This document shows positions 46,711 through 57,895 of a stretch of DNA of 64,000 nt, in pieces (position 1 is the stretch's first letter; every line of letters begins with the position of its first letter). The stretch comes from Akebia trifoliata (lineage: Eukaryota; Streptophyta; Magnoliopsida; Ranunculales; Lardizabalaceae): assembly GCA_017979445.1 (NCBI GenBank), contig CM030706.1, positions 15,672,967 through 15,736,966 of the forward strand, given 5' to 3'. The position numbers were made by a program, and so were the translations under genes. Below the pieces are notes generated by a model. The model ran no database searches, was not told where the DNA came from, and saw only the letters and a program-made list of their open reading frames with translations.

Positions 46711-47084
46711 GATTTGCGTGCAAAGAACTGCAAGGAATAGACGAAACCCTGATTTGTACGGGCCCGAGAATTTTGCTCAGACAAGTTTGAAAACACTGAT
46801 TTGATTTGACAAATTTGATGGTAAGAAGTGGCTACCCAAGCACGGGGTCTGACAGGGTGAGCCTTTTGATTTCCTCGACCTCGTGGCGCGGAGCTCGTGT
46901 GAGGTCTCGGATTTGTGGTAGTTTGGAGAAAAAATTTGAAACGGGAGTTTTCTAACAAGTCTTGGACAAATGAGTTGAGTTTTTGCAAAAATGTTGTTTT
47001 TCGATTTTTTTGATTTTTTCGAGATTTTTTTATTTTCTTTATTGTTTTTTGATTTTTTTTTTTGTAATGATGCATTTGATTCTC

Positions 47085-47435
47085 AATGGTGCAAGCAATA
47101 TGATTGTTAACAGTTGCCACAGATCCAAGAGAGAGTTTTGCCGTTGGTGCACAAGCGATATGGTTGTTAACAGCTGTCACTGGTCCAAGAGAGAGTTTTC
47201 CTGTTGCTGGACCACATGCAATGTGGTTGTTAACAGCTGTCACTGGTCCAAGAGAGAGTTTTCCTGTTGCTGGACCACATGCAATATGGTTGTTAACAGC
47301 TGTCACTGATACAAGATAGAGTTTTGCTGTTGTTGGACTTGCAATATGATTGTTAACAGCTGTCACTGATCCAAGAGAGAGTTTTCCTGTTGCTGGATCA
47401 CATGCAATATGATTGTTAACAGCTGTCAAAAGAAA
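47085..47435 (-). repeat. ~62-bp tandem array with covarying 7-bp stems
   Basis: Five full units starting with GTTAACAGCTGTCAC. Units at 47180 and 47244 have TGGTCCA…TGGACCA arms; the unit at 47368 has TGATCCA…TGGATCA; the other two are degenerate. Between the arms lies AGAGAGAGTTTTCCTGTTGC. ORFs on both strands (46689-47444, 46983-47309) only follow the repeat. Confidence 0.88.
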
Positions 47436-47439
47436 CTCT

Positions 47440-47893
47440 CTCAAGTCGAAACTAGAGGTGAAGGGACTTGAAATTCTACTGTCATCACTTGGAGGGCTCC
47501 ATTATAGTTTTCTGCTAATCTGTTGATACGACCTCAAGAGTCATTGCTCTTGTTAGAAAACACGGTGGACCACTGATTCACATCCATAAGGATCTCAACA
47601 AGGTTAATGTGATTCATGATAACAACGACAGTTTCTCGTGAAGCTTCTGTCTTCAATCCAAATGGTTTTGACTCAATCTCCCTCAGGAATATTTGAATGT
47701 ACTCATCTCATGATTAAGGTTATGTACCCACAATGGTTCCCCTCAGTAGGCCTAGAGAGTGATCTCAGGGGGAGGATTGCTCATGGTCTCTGTTCTGATG
47801 CCTTCACGTCTTCCCTGGTGAGTCATGATGTTTCAGATACTGAGGTGGTAGTGATGAGGCAAGCTGCCCGAATCCATGCCTTGGAAGATACAT

Positions 47894-47930
<37 letters not shown>
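47440..47930 (+). pseudogene. D antisense ORF remnant
   Basis: Plus strand, antisense to D pol. A frame from 47638 reads PSVGLESDLRGRIAHGLCSD and VVVMRQAARIHALEDTL before running into a poly-T tract. The upstream part (47440-47640) also looks coding in another frame ([16 protein letters not shown]). Its end is similar to the antisense ORF fragment of O at 44370-44493. The role is unknown. Confidence 0.5.
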
Positions 47931-48404
47931 AATAGGTTTTTTACTTACTTGGCCTCAGGTGTATCTATTGCTTTGAAAAACATGAAGTTTGAGTAAGTCC
48001 TAGATTTTTCATCACTGGCCAAAATAATAGTTTTGAAAATATTTAATTTTTGGTGGTTTGTCTTTGTCGAATAAATATTGTAGATCCAAAATATGAAGAT
48101 TTTCGAAAAACCTTTGTTATCTCGATGATATTGATGTTTTTGCCAACTACTGAGGATATAGATGTCAGGAGTTCTCAGGCTCTTTTTAGAGTCATCCCCA
48201 GTGCCCCAGTACTGGGTGAATATCGATCGAGCAATGGGACTTAAGATTTTGGGAAATTTTTCGTTCACAGTTTATACTCATGCGGGCCAGGAGTTTTTCA
48301 CTTTTTTTTTTTGTTTTTTGTTTTTTATTTTTTTATTTTTTGTTATTTTTTTTTCTTTTTAATTCCATTATTGCCCCTGGTGCCAGTTACGGTTTTCACC
48401 AGAC

Positions 48405-48550
48405 CCGGTTTCCACATTTTTGCGCATCGATGCCTTTTTGGGTTTTCATCGTGCCGGTGGCTTTGATCTTGCCATAGTCTGATTTTTTTACTCATAGCGC
48501 CCTTTCGGGTTTTCACTATGCCCTTTCAGACTATGCTTGTATTTTTTTTG
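48405..48550 (-). repeat. Post-integrase hairpins of D
   Basis: CGATG…CATCG around CCTTTTTGGGTTTT at about 48425; CATAG…CTATG around CGCCCTTTCGGGTTTTCA at about 48494; a third copy near 48533 has no clear stem. Loop and spacing match the family-1 hairpins. Confidence 0.7.
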
Positions 48551-49358
48551 GATTTTTACATTGCAAATCTTGTTTGGAGCCTCTGTGTCTTTGTGGCTTG
48601 GTGACTCAAGTTGAGTTGCGAGATCGGCGACTCTACTCTTGTAGTGGCACTCTTTCTTGAGTAACAAATCTGGATTCCCCTCTCGAGTTTGTTGACGATT
48701 GTTCGTGGCTCGGTAACTCAAGTTGAGCCGCGAGATCAATTACTCTACACTTCGAGTACTCTTTTTTTTCGAATATCCGACCTGGACTCCCCTCTCGAAT
48801 CTTCCAACGACTAGCAAGACTTTGGGGTCCGGACCAAGTCGCAAGATCATTGGTGTTGCCACCGTCATTATGATACCTTAGAACATTCCCTGATCTGAAA
48901 GGACTTTTGGTGGGACGAAATGTTGGCTAAGGCTAAGTGTAATGGAAAGGTACAAAAGGTTAAGGTAGGTTTGTCTAGAGTGGGTTAGACTTGGGGTTCG
49001 TCTATTTTTGTTTCGAAAAGGTGATCTATGTCTCCTCCTAGCGTCTCTCGAACTTGTTTAGGCTGGAGATTTGGGTCGAGCTCAGATCAAGTGTCCGAGT
49101 TTTTTGAATTTTTTTTTGAATTTTTTTGTATTTTAGCCGTTCACAGTTTATCCTCATGCGGGCCAGGAGTATCTGATGCTTTGACTTTCTGATTTTCTTT
49201 TCTTTTGTTTCCCCCTTTTTTTGTTTTTTTTTTTTTTTGCATTGACTTGCCCCAGTCTTAGGTTAAGAAATGAACGTGATGGCTCAAATGGGTTGACTAG
49301 GGTTAGATAGTTTGTTTGGGATAGCAAAGATGGCCTTTCGTCATCTCAGGGTCAGATC

Positions 49359-50640
49359 TCAAGCGTAGTATTTTTTAACGGTATCAGCATTGATCGGTTG
49401 AGGGAAGACTTGTCCGTCCATCTCTGTAAGGATCAAAGCTCCTCCCGTCATCACCTTCTGCACAATGAATGGTCCCTCGTAATTTGGTCTGAATTTTCCC
49501 CTAGCATCTTCTTGTATTGGTAAAATCTTTTTCAAGACAAGATCTCCTGGTGAGAAATTCCGGGGTTTGACTTTCTTGTTGTAAGCCCGTGCGATTCGTC
49601 TCTGATAGATTTGTCCGTGGCAAATGGCTGCAAGGCGCTTTTCTTCAATCAGATTTAGTTGATCAAATCGGGCTTGAATCCATTCTGTTTCATCCAACTC
49701 TGCTTCTTTTAAGATTCGGAGGGAGGGAATCTCAACCTCGACGGGTAATACTGCTTCCATTCCATACACCAATGAGTACGGTGTTGCCCCAGTTGAGGTT
49801 CGAAATGAAGTTCGGTAAGCATGAAGAGCGAAAGGCAACATGTCGTGCCAATCCTTATAAGTAACTGCCATCTTCTCGATGATTTTTTTGATGTTTTTGT
49901 TGGTGGCCTCGACTGCTCCGTTCATTTTGGGTCTATATGGTACCGAGTTGTGATAAGTGATCTGAAAGTCTTCGCACATCTTGATCATGTCCTTGTTTTT
50001 TAAGTTCTTGGCATTGTCTGTCACTAACCCGCTGGGAAGCCCATATCTGCAGACAATATTGTTCTTAACAAACTTCAGAACACTGCTCTTTGTGACATTG
50101 GCATAAGAAGCGCCTCTACCCATTTGTAAAGTAATCGATAGCGACTAGGATGAAGCGGTGCCCATTTGAAGCTTTTGGCGAAATCTGTCCAATAACGTCC
50201 ATGCCCCAGAGTGAGAAGGGCCAGGGAGTAGTCATGTTGTGCAATTCTGATGGTGGCGCGTTGATCTTATTGGCATAGATCTGGCAGAGATGGCATTTAC
50301 GGACGTGTTGATAACAATCACTTTCCATGGTAGTCCAGTAATATCCCATTCTCATGATCTTTAGCAAGCATGTGACCATTCATGTGAGGTCCGCAGACTC
50401 CACCATGTACGGTTTCGATCAATCGTTTTGCTTCTATTTGCCACACATCGGAGTAGGACTTCATGATGTGATTTCTTGTACAGAATGCCATTGCTTAGGA
50501 AGAATTGACCTGCTAGCTTCTGAATAGTCCTTCGATCGTTAGACGTTGCGTCTGATGGGAGAGTTCGATCTTCGAGATAGGCTTTGATGTCTGAATACCA
50601 TGGCTTTTCTTCAGATTCTTCAACTTCGACGGGTAGGCAG
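49359..50640 (-). pseudogene. int: D integrase
   Basis: Open from 50123 to 49359 with frameshifts near 50370 and 50120. Zinc finger: the HH half near 50400-50360 is out of frame with the HVRKCHLCQIYANKINAPPS half. The core has WGMDVIGQISPKASNG, GLVTDNAKNLKNKDM and MNGAVEATNKNIKKI, so the D-D-E triad is present. HAYRTSFRTSTGATPYSLVY and [17 protein letters not shown] follow. The C-terminus has RNFSPGDLVLKK and PNYEGPFIVQKV before the stop. Apart from single-base frameshifts it is well preserved. Confidence 0.88.
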
Positions 50641-51760
50641 TAAGCTGGCTCATCTTGAAGTCCAATCTCAATAGGGTCAATGACTAAATCTTCTGAGATA
50701 CTGATCATAGAAGCGAGCGTTGCTAGTGCATCAGCAAACTGATTCTTAGCTCTCGGCATATAAGTGAACGAAATTCTATCGAAGCATGAGCTTAGTTCTT
50801 CGAGATACTCATGGTAAGGGATCAATCTCTGTTCTCGGGTCTTCCATTCTCCAGTTGTCTGATAGACTACTAGGCTTGAATCTCCGAAAACATCGATCTC
50901 ATCTACCTCAAGATCCAATGCTGCTTTCAACCCTGCTATGCATGCTTCGTATTCAGCCTCGTTGTTAGAACATTGGAACTTCAGTCTGATTGCAATTGGC
51001 ACGTGGGACCCATCTGGTTTGATCAAGACTGCCCCTATTCCGTTCCCCTTTTGATTTGCTGCTCCGTCAAAGTACATTTTCCAGCTTGGTTCTTCGTCAT
51101 CATCCTCAATCTCAGTGAGCAATATGGCTTCATCAGGAAAGTTTGTCTTCAACGGTTCGTAATCAGGCAATGGATGCTCGGCTAAATGGTCGGCAATGGC
51201 TTGCCCTTTGATGGCCTTTTGAGTGACATAGGTGATGTCAAACTCAGATAATAGTAATTGCCATTTTGCAGTACGACCCGTTAACGCTGGTTTCTCAAAG
51301 AGATACTTGAGAGGGTCCATTCGAGCGATGAGCATAGTCGAGTAGCTGAGGAGGTAGTGGCGTAGTCGTTGAGATGCCCAGACCAGCGCACAACACGTCT
51401 TCTCGAGTGCCGAATACTTCGCCTCATAATCAGTGAATTTTTTGCTGAGATAGTAAATGGCTTGTTCTTTTCTGCCTGACTCATCGTGTTGCCCCAGTAC
51501 ACAGCCCATAGACGTTTCTTGCACCGAGATGTACATCAGTAAAGGTCGCCCTGGCGTAGGAGGAACCAAGACTGGTGGATTGAGCAAATATTTTTTTATC
51601 TTGTCGAAGACTTCTTGGCAATCTTGGTTCCATGCTTTCGGCATATCTTTTCTGAGTAGCTTAAATACTGGTTCACAGATAGGCGTGAGTGAGTTGTGCG
51701 ATGAATCTGCTGATATATTGTATTCTACCCAGAAATGCTCGGACATCCTTTTCTGATACC
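50641..51760 (-). pseudogene. D RNase H and second RNase H
   Basis: One open frame (51746-50361) covers ETSMGCVLGQHDESGRKEQA, YYLSKKFTDYEAKYSALEKT and LVWASQRLRHYL of the first RNase H, then MYFDGAANQKGNGIGAVLI, CSNNEAEYEACIAGLKAAL, EIDVFGDSSLVV and KNQFADALATL of the second RNase H. All four catalytic acidic residues of the second domain are present. It runs into the integrase N-terminus. Confidence 0.9.
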
Positions 51761-52545
51761 GGTGCTTTCATTTCAAGAATGTACTTGGTCTTTGCTGGAT
51801 CTATCTCAATGCCTCTTCTACTGACGATGAAGCCCAATAGTTTGCCTGATGTTGCCCCGAAGACACCTTTGCTGGATTGAGCCTTAAGCTGTATTTCCTT
51901 AGCCTGTCGAACACTTTTTGAGATTTACAAGATGGTCTTCTTCTATGCCCGATTTAGCGATCATATCATCTACGTAGACTTCCATTTCTTTATGGATCAT
52001 GTCGTGGAATAAAGCCGTCATTGCGCGTTGGTAGGTTGCCCCTGCGTTTTTAAGCCCAAACGGCATGACTTTGTAATGAAAAGTGCCCCAGGGTGTAATG
52101 AATGCTGTCTTTTCTTGGTCTTCCTCTGCCATTTTTATCTGATTGTACCCGGAAAACCCGTCCATGAATGAGAACATACCATGCCATGTTGTACTATCGA
52201 CTAGAGTGTCGATGTGAGGTAGTGGAAAATCATCCTTAGGGCTGGCTCTGTTCAGATCCAGATAGTCGACACACATTCTTACTTTCCCATCCTTCTTTGG
52301 TACCGGAACGACATTGGCTAGCCATTCGGGGTACGTGGACACTGCGAGAAATCCTGCTTGAAACTGTTTCATCACTTCGTCTTTGACTTTGAGTGTCCAT
52401 TCTAGCTTGAGTCTTCTTAACTTTTGTTTGATCGGCTTGCTCCCAGGTGCGATCGGCAACTTATGAACAACAAGATCCGTGTCCAAACCGGGCATATCTT
52501 TGTAGGACCAGGCGAAGATGTCTTGATAGTACGCATAGTTCAATC
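51761..52545 (-). pseudogene. pol: D reverse transcriptase
   Basis: The frame 52543-51899 has DIFAWSYKDMPGLD, YPEWLANVVPVPKKDGKVRM, FSFMDGFSGYNQIKM, VMPFGLKNAGATYQRA and EMEVYVDDMIAKS with intact Y-V-D-D. A frameshift near 51905 leads into the connection part (FGATSGKLLGFIVSRRGIEI, translated from 51870-51810), then a further shift near 51750. Confidence 0.9.
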
Positions 52546-53970
52546 ATTTCTTCTTTCTGCTGAGGGGTTAACAAGGCTCCGATTTTCACAACACGTGGGT
52601 CATTTTCAGTGCCGAGATTGACCAAGTCTGTATCCTCAATGTTTGGCTGAAACCCTTTTTCATGTCGTTCTAACAGGTCCTTGATTTCTTTAGGAGGGTA
52701 TTCCACTTCGTCCTCAGACTCTTCCTCAATTCCCATGAGATCGAAGTCGAGTTCGAGATCGAAGTCATACTCATCCTTTTCATATTCTGTTCTGTCCAAA
52801 GGTCCATCCGATTGAGACAAAACCCCTTAAATTCTGAGAAAACTCTTTTTTTGGTTTTTGGAATATATCTATTTTTTTGAGATTTTGAAAACTTTTTGAT
52901 TTTTTTATTTTTTGTAGACTTTTTGATTTTTTTGATTTTTGAAGAATTTTTTATTTTTTTGGGTTTTGAATGCTATTTTCCGAACATCTGAAATAAGAAG
53001 AACAATCATGCATTAGTAAAGATAGGGAGCCCTCAAAACAGTCTTTACCCGAGGACGAGGGCTCGTTATGATCCTCGGGCAGACTGATGTTGCCTAACGG
53101 CATTTGTTTTTGGAGGCTATGGTAGCCTCAAGGGTTAGAGGGAATTCTTCCCAATTGTTCAGAGTCTCCCCTTCTCTAAGGGGACGAATGAGATGTGAAA
53201 GTGATTTGTTGGATGATTCGATTGGTGGTTCGGAGATAACCATGATCTCCGATTGATCATTGTTGTTGTCAGGTTGGGGCACAGTCCCTCCCAAACTCGG
53301 TGGGATGACGACTGATGCCCAGTCAATGCCGGTGGGAAAAGGTGATTCATTCCCTTGGCTGGTAATGATTTCTACTTCGATGGATTTTGGAGCGGTCTCC
53401 GATGGACTTTCCTCGGAATCCCCATTGAACAAAACGTCAATGCCTTCTACGAAGGATGATTGGGACTCGACGATTGAGTCTTCTTGAAAGTGCAGTGGTG
53501 CAGTATTTACCGTTTTTACCCTTTTTGCCCACGGTGGTTCTGATAAGTTATCGGGTCTGATATGGGATTTTGAGAAGCTGACACTAATGTGAGGGACTCG
53601 ACCCGGGTTCCAGACATTCGATTCCCGATTTTGCTTTCTTGCTAGTCGAAGTTCTTTCTTCTTTTCTTTCATTTCTGCTATATCCTTCTTTGTGGGCCTG
53701 AACCCTAGACCAAAATAAGGAGTATATTTGCTCGCTTCGACTGGTGTAGCTCTTCCTCTTCCCCCTGGTCCTAACCCTTGCTTGGGCCGGTAACCTCCCC
53801 TTTTCATGACCCGACCAACCATAATGTTTGCTCTCGATAGCTTTGCCTTTACCTTCTCCTTTCCCTTCTCGATGTGGTTGACAGCCGCGAATTGGTACGA
53901 ATGGTAGAGTGCCTTGTCCTTTGTCATTTCGATATCAATGAAAGGCACGTCTGGGGCTCTCCCAGCTGGA
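52546..53970 (-). pseudogene. D protease-RT linker, truncated at its N-terminal side
   Basis: The frame 53948-53094 starts in VPFIDIEMTKDKALYHSYQF, which in O follows the protease. Then VMKRGGYRPKQGLGPGGRGR and YFGLGFRPTKKDIAEMKEKK, a G-patch-like glycine-rich motif. A stop at 53094 is followed, in another frame, by LPEDHNEPSSSGKDC and an A-rich low-complexity segment (52840-52990). The frame 52820-52461 carries YEKDEYDFDLELDFDLMGIE, EYPPKEIKDLLERHEKG and NLGTENDPRVVKIGALLT. The protease is gone: upstream of about 53970 the sequence is LTR. Confidence 0.8.
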
Positions 53971-55139
53971 ATGCAAAAATGTGGGAAAAGGGGAGACTAG
54001 AAGAGGGGGTTAGAGGGGATGGTCCTTTTGTTGAACCCACCTTGACCCTTCCTTGACTTCCTTTGACCTCCTTGACTTCTTCTTCCTTGTTGATTTCTTT
54101 GAGAGAAGTTGGAGAGTTGAGAGTTATGAGATGCAAAGTGAGTTGAGGTTAAGAGAGAAAGGTTGAGAGAGTGATTTCTTTTTTATCTTTTTGAGGGTTG
54201 GATGTGGGATTTTTCATTAGTGCTTGAGAGTTGAGAGTGATGGGATTTTTATAGAGGTTGTGGGTTATTTGGGGTAGAGTTGGGTGAAATCATGAGAAGT
54301 GGTAGAATGGTGTGGGGTTTAAAAGAAGGGTATGTGTAAATTGATGGGGTTTGAGGGGTATTATGTAAGAAGGTTTAAAGGGTGAGTTTTAACCCAAATG
54401 GTTTGGATCCAAACCAGCCCATTTGGGTTGAGTGTTTGGTGAGGTGTGTTTAAGGTAGTATTGTGATTTAAATGATGTTTGATTTAAGAGAATGAGTGAT
54501 TTAATGAGGTGGTTGATGATATTTTGGGCGGGTGAGGGAGATGATGACATGTGTCAAAGTGGGTAGAAATGAAAGGTGAGATGAATTGATATGAAAGGAT
54601 GGGTGTTTGATTTGAGAGGAGGGTATAGGTGTAGATTGTAGATATAGGTTTGTAGGGAATGAGGGAGTAGATTAGGTGAGGGTGATAGGTTATAAGTGTT
54701 TGATTTGGAGGAATGGATAGGATAGGTTAGGGTAGGGTTATGGGTTGAATTAATTTTTGGAGAGAAGTAATGGAGTTGGTTGTTCATTAGATGAGGGAGG
54801 TGAGATGGGGTGATGACAGTGTTCACACCTTGATGAGTTGTGGTGATTGGTTGTGATGTTGGATTGGGTTGAGTTGGATTTGGGTAATGAATTGGGCTTT
54901 GGGTAATGAATTGGACTTTGGATTTTGGGCTTTGGTAATGGATTGAGTTAAGTTGGGTTTAGAAGGATGGGAAGAGATTTGGTCCGTGGGCCACGTGAGA
55001 GGCCTTGGGCCATTTATTGAAAATTAAGATGACAAAATACGTTGTATTTTTTGTAGGTTTGGACCTCGGAGTCCATTCCAATTTTTGTTATTTTTGGGGC
55101 ACTTTGCGTCGAGGGCCCGTTCAAATTTGGGTGTCTACA
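53971..55139 (-). repeat. D 5' LTR, 3' end missing
   Basis: The LTR start (TGTAGACACCC, reverse) is at 55139. To the left it matches S2 and the D 3' LTR as far as GTGGGAAAAGGGGAGACTAG (about 53981), then pol follows. TGACATGTGTCA is at about 54545; a second copy is altered to TGACAGTGTTCA (about 54823). Confidence 0.85.
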
Positions 55140-57895
55140 GCGGCATCTGAGCATAGTTCCGAGAAAACCTTCGGCGGCATCTGAGCATAATTCCAAGAAA
55201 ACCTTGGCGGCATCTGAGCATAGTTCGAGAAAACCCTCGGCGGCATCTTAGCATAATTCAAGAAAACCTTGGCGGCATCTGAGCATAATTCCAAGAAAAC
55301 CCTTGGTGGCATCTGAGCATAGTTCCGAGAAAACCCTTGGCAGTATCTGAGCATAATTCCAAGAAAACCCTTGGTGGCAACTGAGCAAAATTCAAGATAA
55401 CCCTTGGCGGCAACTGAGCAAAATCCAAGACAACCCTTGGCGAAAACTGAGCAAAATCCAAGATAACCCTTGGCGGCATCTGAGCAAAATCCAAGATAAC
55501 CCTTGGCGGAAACTGAGCAAAATCCAAGATAACCCTTGGCGGCATCTGAGCAAAATCCAAGATAACCTTTGGCAGAAACTGAGTAAAATCCAAGTTAACC
55601 CTTGGTGGCAACTGAGCAAAATCCAAGATAACCCTTGGCGGCAACTGAGCAAAATCCAAGTTAACCCTTGGCGGCAACTGAGTAAAATCCAAGATCACCC
55701 TTGGCGGCAACTGAGCAAAATCCAAGATGACCCTTGGCGGTATCTGAGCAAAATCCAAGATAACCCTTGGCGAAAACTGAGCAAAATCCAAGATAACCCT
55801 TGGCGGCATCTGAGCATAGTTCCGAGAAAACCCTCGGCGGCATCTGAGCATAATTCCAAGAAAATCCTTGGCGGCATCTGAGCATAGTTTCGAGAAAACC
55901 CTCGGCGGCATCTAAGCATAATTCCAAAAAACCCTTGGCGGCATCTGAGCATAATTCCAAGAAAACCCTTGGTGGCATCTGAGCATAGTTCCGAGAAAAC
56001 CCTTGGCAGTATCTGAGCATAATTCCAAGAAAACCCTTGGTGGCAACTGAGCAAAATTCAAGATAACCCTTGGCGGCAACTGAGCAAAATCCAAGACAAC
56101 CCTTGGCGAAAACTGAGCAAAATCCAAGATAACCCTTGGCGGCATCTGAGCAAAATCCAAGATAACCCTTGGCGGAAACTGAGCAAAATCCAAGATAACC
56201 CTTGGCGGCATCTGAGCAAAATCCAAGATAACCTTTGGCAGAAACTGAGTAAAATCCAAGTTAACCCTTGGTGGCAACTGAGCAAAATCCAAGATAACCC
56301 TTGGCGGCAACTGAGCAAAATCCAAGTTAACCCTTGGCGGCAACTGAGTAAAATCCAAGATCACCCTTGGCGGCAACTGAGCAAAATCCAAGATGACCCT
56401 TGGCGGTATCTGAGCAAAATCCAAGATAACCCTTGGCGAAAACTGAGCAAAATCCAAGATAACCCTTGGCGGCATCTGAGCATAGTTCCGAGAAAACCCT
56501 CGGCGGCATCTGAGCATAATTCCAAGAAAATCCTTGGCGGCATCTGAGCATAGTTTCGAGAAAACCCTCGGCGGCATCTAAGCATAATTCCAAAAAAACC
56601 CTTGGCGGCATCTGAGCATAATTCCAAGAAAACCCTTGGCGGCATCTGAGCATAGTTCCGAGAAAACCCTCGGTGGTATCTGAGCATAATTCCAAGAAAA
56701 CCCTTGGCGGCAACTAAGCAAAATCCAAGATAACCCTTGGCGGCAACTGAGCAAAATCCAAGATAACCCTTGGCGAAAATTGAGCAAAATCCAAGATAAC
56801 CCTTGGCGACATCTGAGCAAAATCCAAGATAACCCTTGGCGGAAACTGAGCAAAATCCAAGATAACCCTTGGCGGCATCTGAGCAAAATCCAAGATAACC
56901 CTTGGCGGAAACTGAGCAAAATCCAAGTTAACCCTTGACGGCAACTGAGTAAAATCCAAGATAACCATTGGCGGCAACTGAGCAAAATCCAAGATAACCT
57001 TTGACGGCATCTGAGCATAGTTCCGAGAAAACCCTCGGCGGCATCTGAGCATAATTCCAAGAAAATCCTTGGCGGCATCTGAGCATAGTTTCGGGAAAAC
57101 CCTCGGCGGCATCTGAGCATAATTCCAAGAAAACCCTTGGCGGCATCTAAGCATAATTCCAAGAAAATCCTTGGCGGCATCTGAGCATAGTTCCGAGAAA
57201 ACCCTCGGTGGTATCTGAGCATAATTCCAAGAAAACCCTTGGCGGCAACTGAGCAAAAGCCAAGATAACCCTTGGTGACAATTAAGCAAAATCCAAGATA
57301 ACCCTTGGCGGAAACAGAGCAAAATCCAAGATAACCCTTGGCGGCATCTGAGCAAAATCCAAGATAACCCTTGGCGGAAACTAAGCAAAATCCAAGATAA
57401 CCCTTGGCGGCATCTGAGCAAAATCCAAGATAACCCTTGGCGGAAACTGAGCAAAATCCAAGTTAACCCTTGGCGGCAACTGAGGAAAATCCAAGTTAAC
57501 CCTTGGCGGCAACTGAGCAAAATCAAAGATGACCCTTGGCGGTATCTAAGCAAAATCCAAGATAACCCTTGGCGGCATCTGAGTAAAATCCAAGATAACC
57601 CTTGGCGGCAACTGAGCAAAATCCAAGATAACCCTTGGCGGCATCTGAGCATAATCCAAGATAACCCTTGACGGAAACTGAGCAAAATCTAAGTTAACCC
57701 TTGGCGGCAACTGAGCAAAATCCAAGATAACCCTTGGCGGAAATTGAGCAAAATCCAAGATAACCCTTGGCGGCATCTGAGCAAAATCCAAGATAACCCT
57801 TGGCGGAAACTGAACAAAATCCAAGTTAACCCTTGGCGACAACTGGGCAAAATCCAAGATAACCCTTGGCGGCATCTGACCAAAATTGGCGAAGG
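55140..57895 (-). repeat. Large ~33-bp tandem array of C with higher-order structure
   Basis: About 80 units of the type AATCCAAGATAACCCTTGGC plus GGCAACTGAGCAA. Two variants dominate: CCAAG/CTTGG stems with AAAATCC, and CCGAG/CTCGG stems with ATAGTT. A block of about 666 bp (about 55258-55923) is repeated almost exactly at 55924-56589, and parts of it again at 57000-57220. Because 33 is a multiple of three, all frames stay open for long stretches and give false ORFs of up to 323 codons. The array sits where B has eight units, next to the lost polypurine tract. Confidence 0.93.

Larger units (their letters stand above)
46711..49358 (-). other. D region between integrase and 3' LTR
   Basis: 2.65 kb with a ~62-bp array, an antisense ORF remnant, a poly-T run (47899-47926), hairpins and ACTCAAGTTGAG palindromes (about 48606 and 48717) each followed by GCGAGATC. 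The stretch CAGTTTATCCTCATGCGGGC occurs twice in similar form (about 48272 and 49144). No sense-strand gene is supported. Confidence 0.7.
45731..55139 (-). mobile_element. Element D, family 2, truncated, inserted in C
   Basis: Minus strand: partial 3' LTR (45731-46693), polypurine tract, 3' region with antisense ORF, pol (53970-49359) and partial 5' LTR (53971-55139). PBS, leader, gag, protease and the 3' part of the 5' LTR are missing. The left edge is fused to the C LTR and the right edge meets the C tandem array. It has the longest open pol frames in the window, so it is the least decayed pol copy. Confidence 0.85.

Noticed and set aside
46689..47444. 251-codon minus-strand ORF and matching plus-strand ORFs in D
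   Set aside because: They cover the ~62-bp array and non-coding sequence next to the polypurine tract; the repeated AVNNHIA peptide simply mirrors the DNA repeat.
53048..53048. GTAAAG in D as a splice donor for the protease-RT intron
   Set aside because: Coding similarity between O and D continues beyond it, and O has GAGCAAG at the same place.
55258..57883. Long overlapping ORFs on the minus strand with an 11-residue repeat (for example LPPRVILDFAQ)
   Set aside because: The 33-bp repeat unit is a multiple of three without stops, so several frames stay open at once. The pattern follows the DNA repeat; there is no domain and no start context.
55140..57895. CRISPR-like array (short regular repeats)
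   Set aside because: Units are adjacent with no unique spacers, no cas genes, and the context is a plant retrotransposon.
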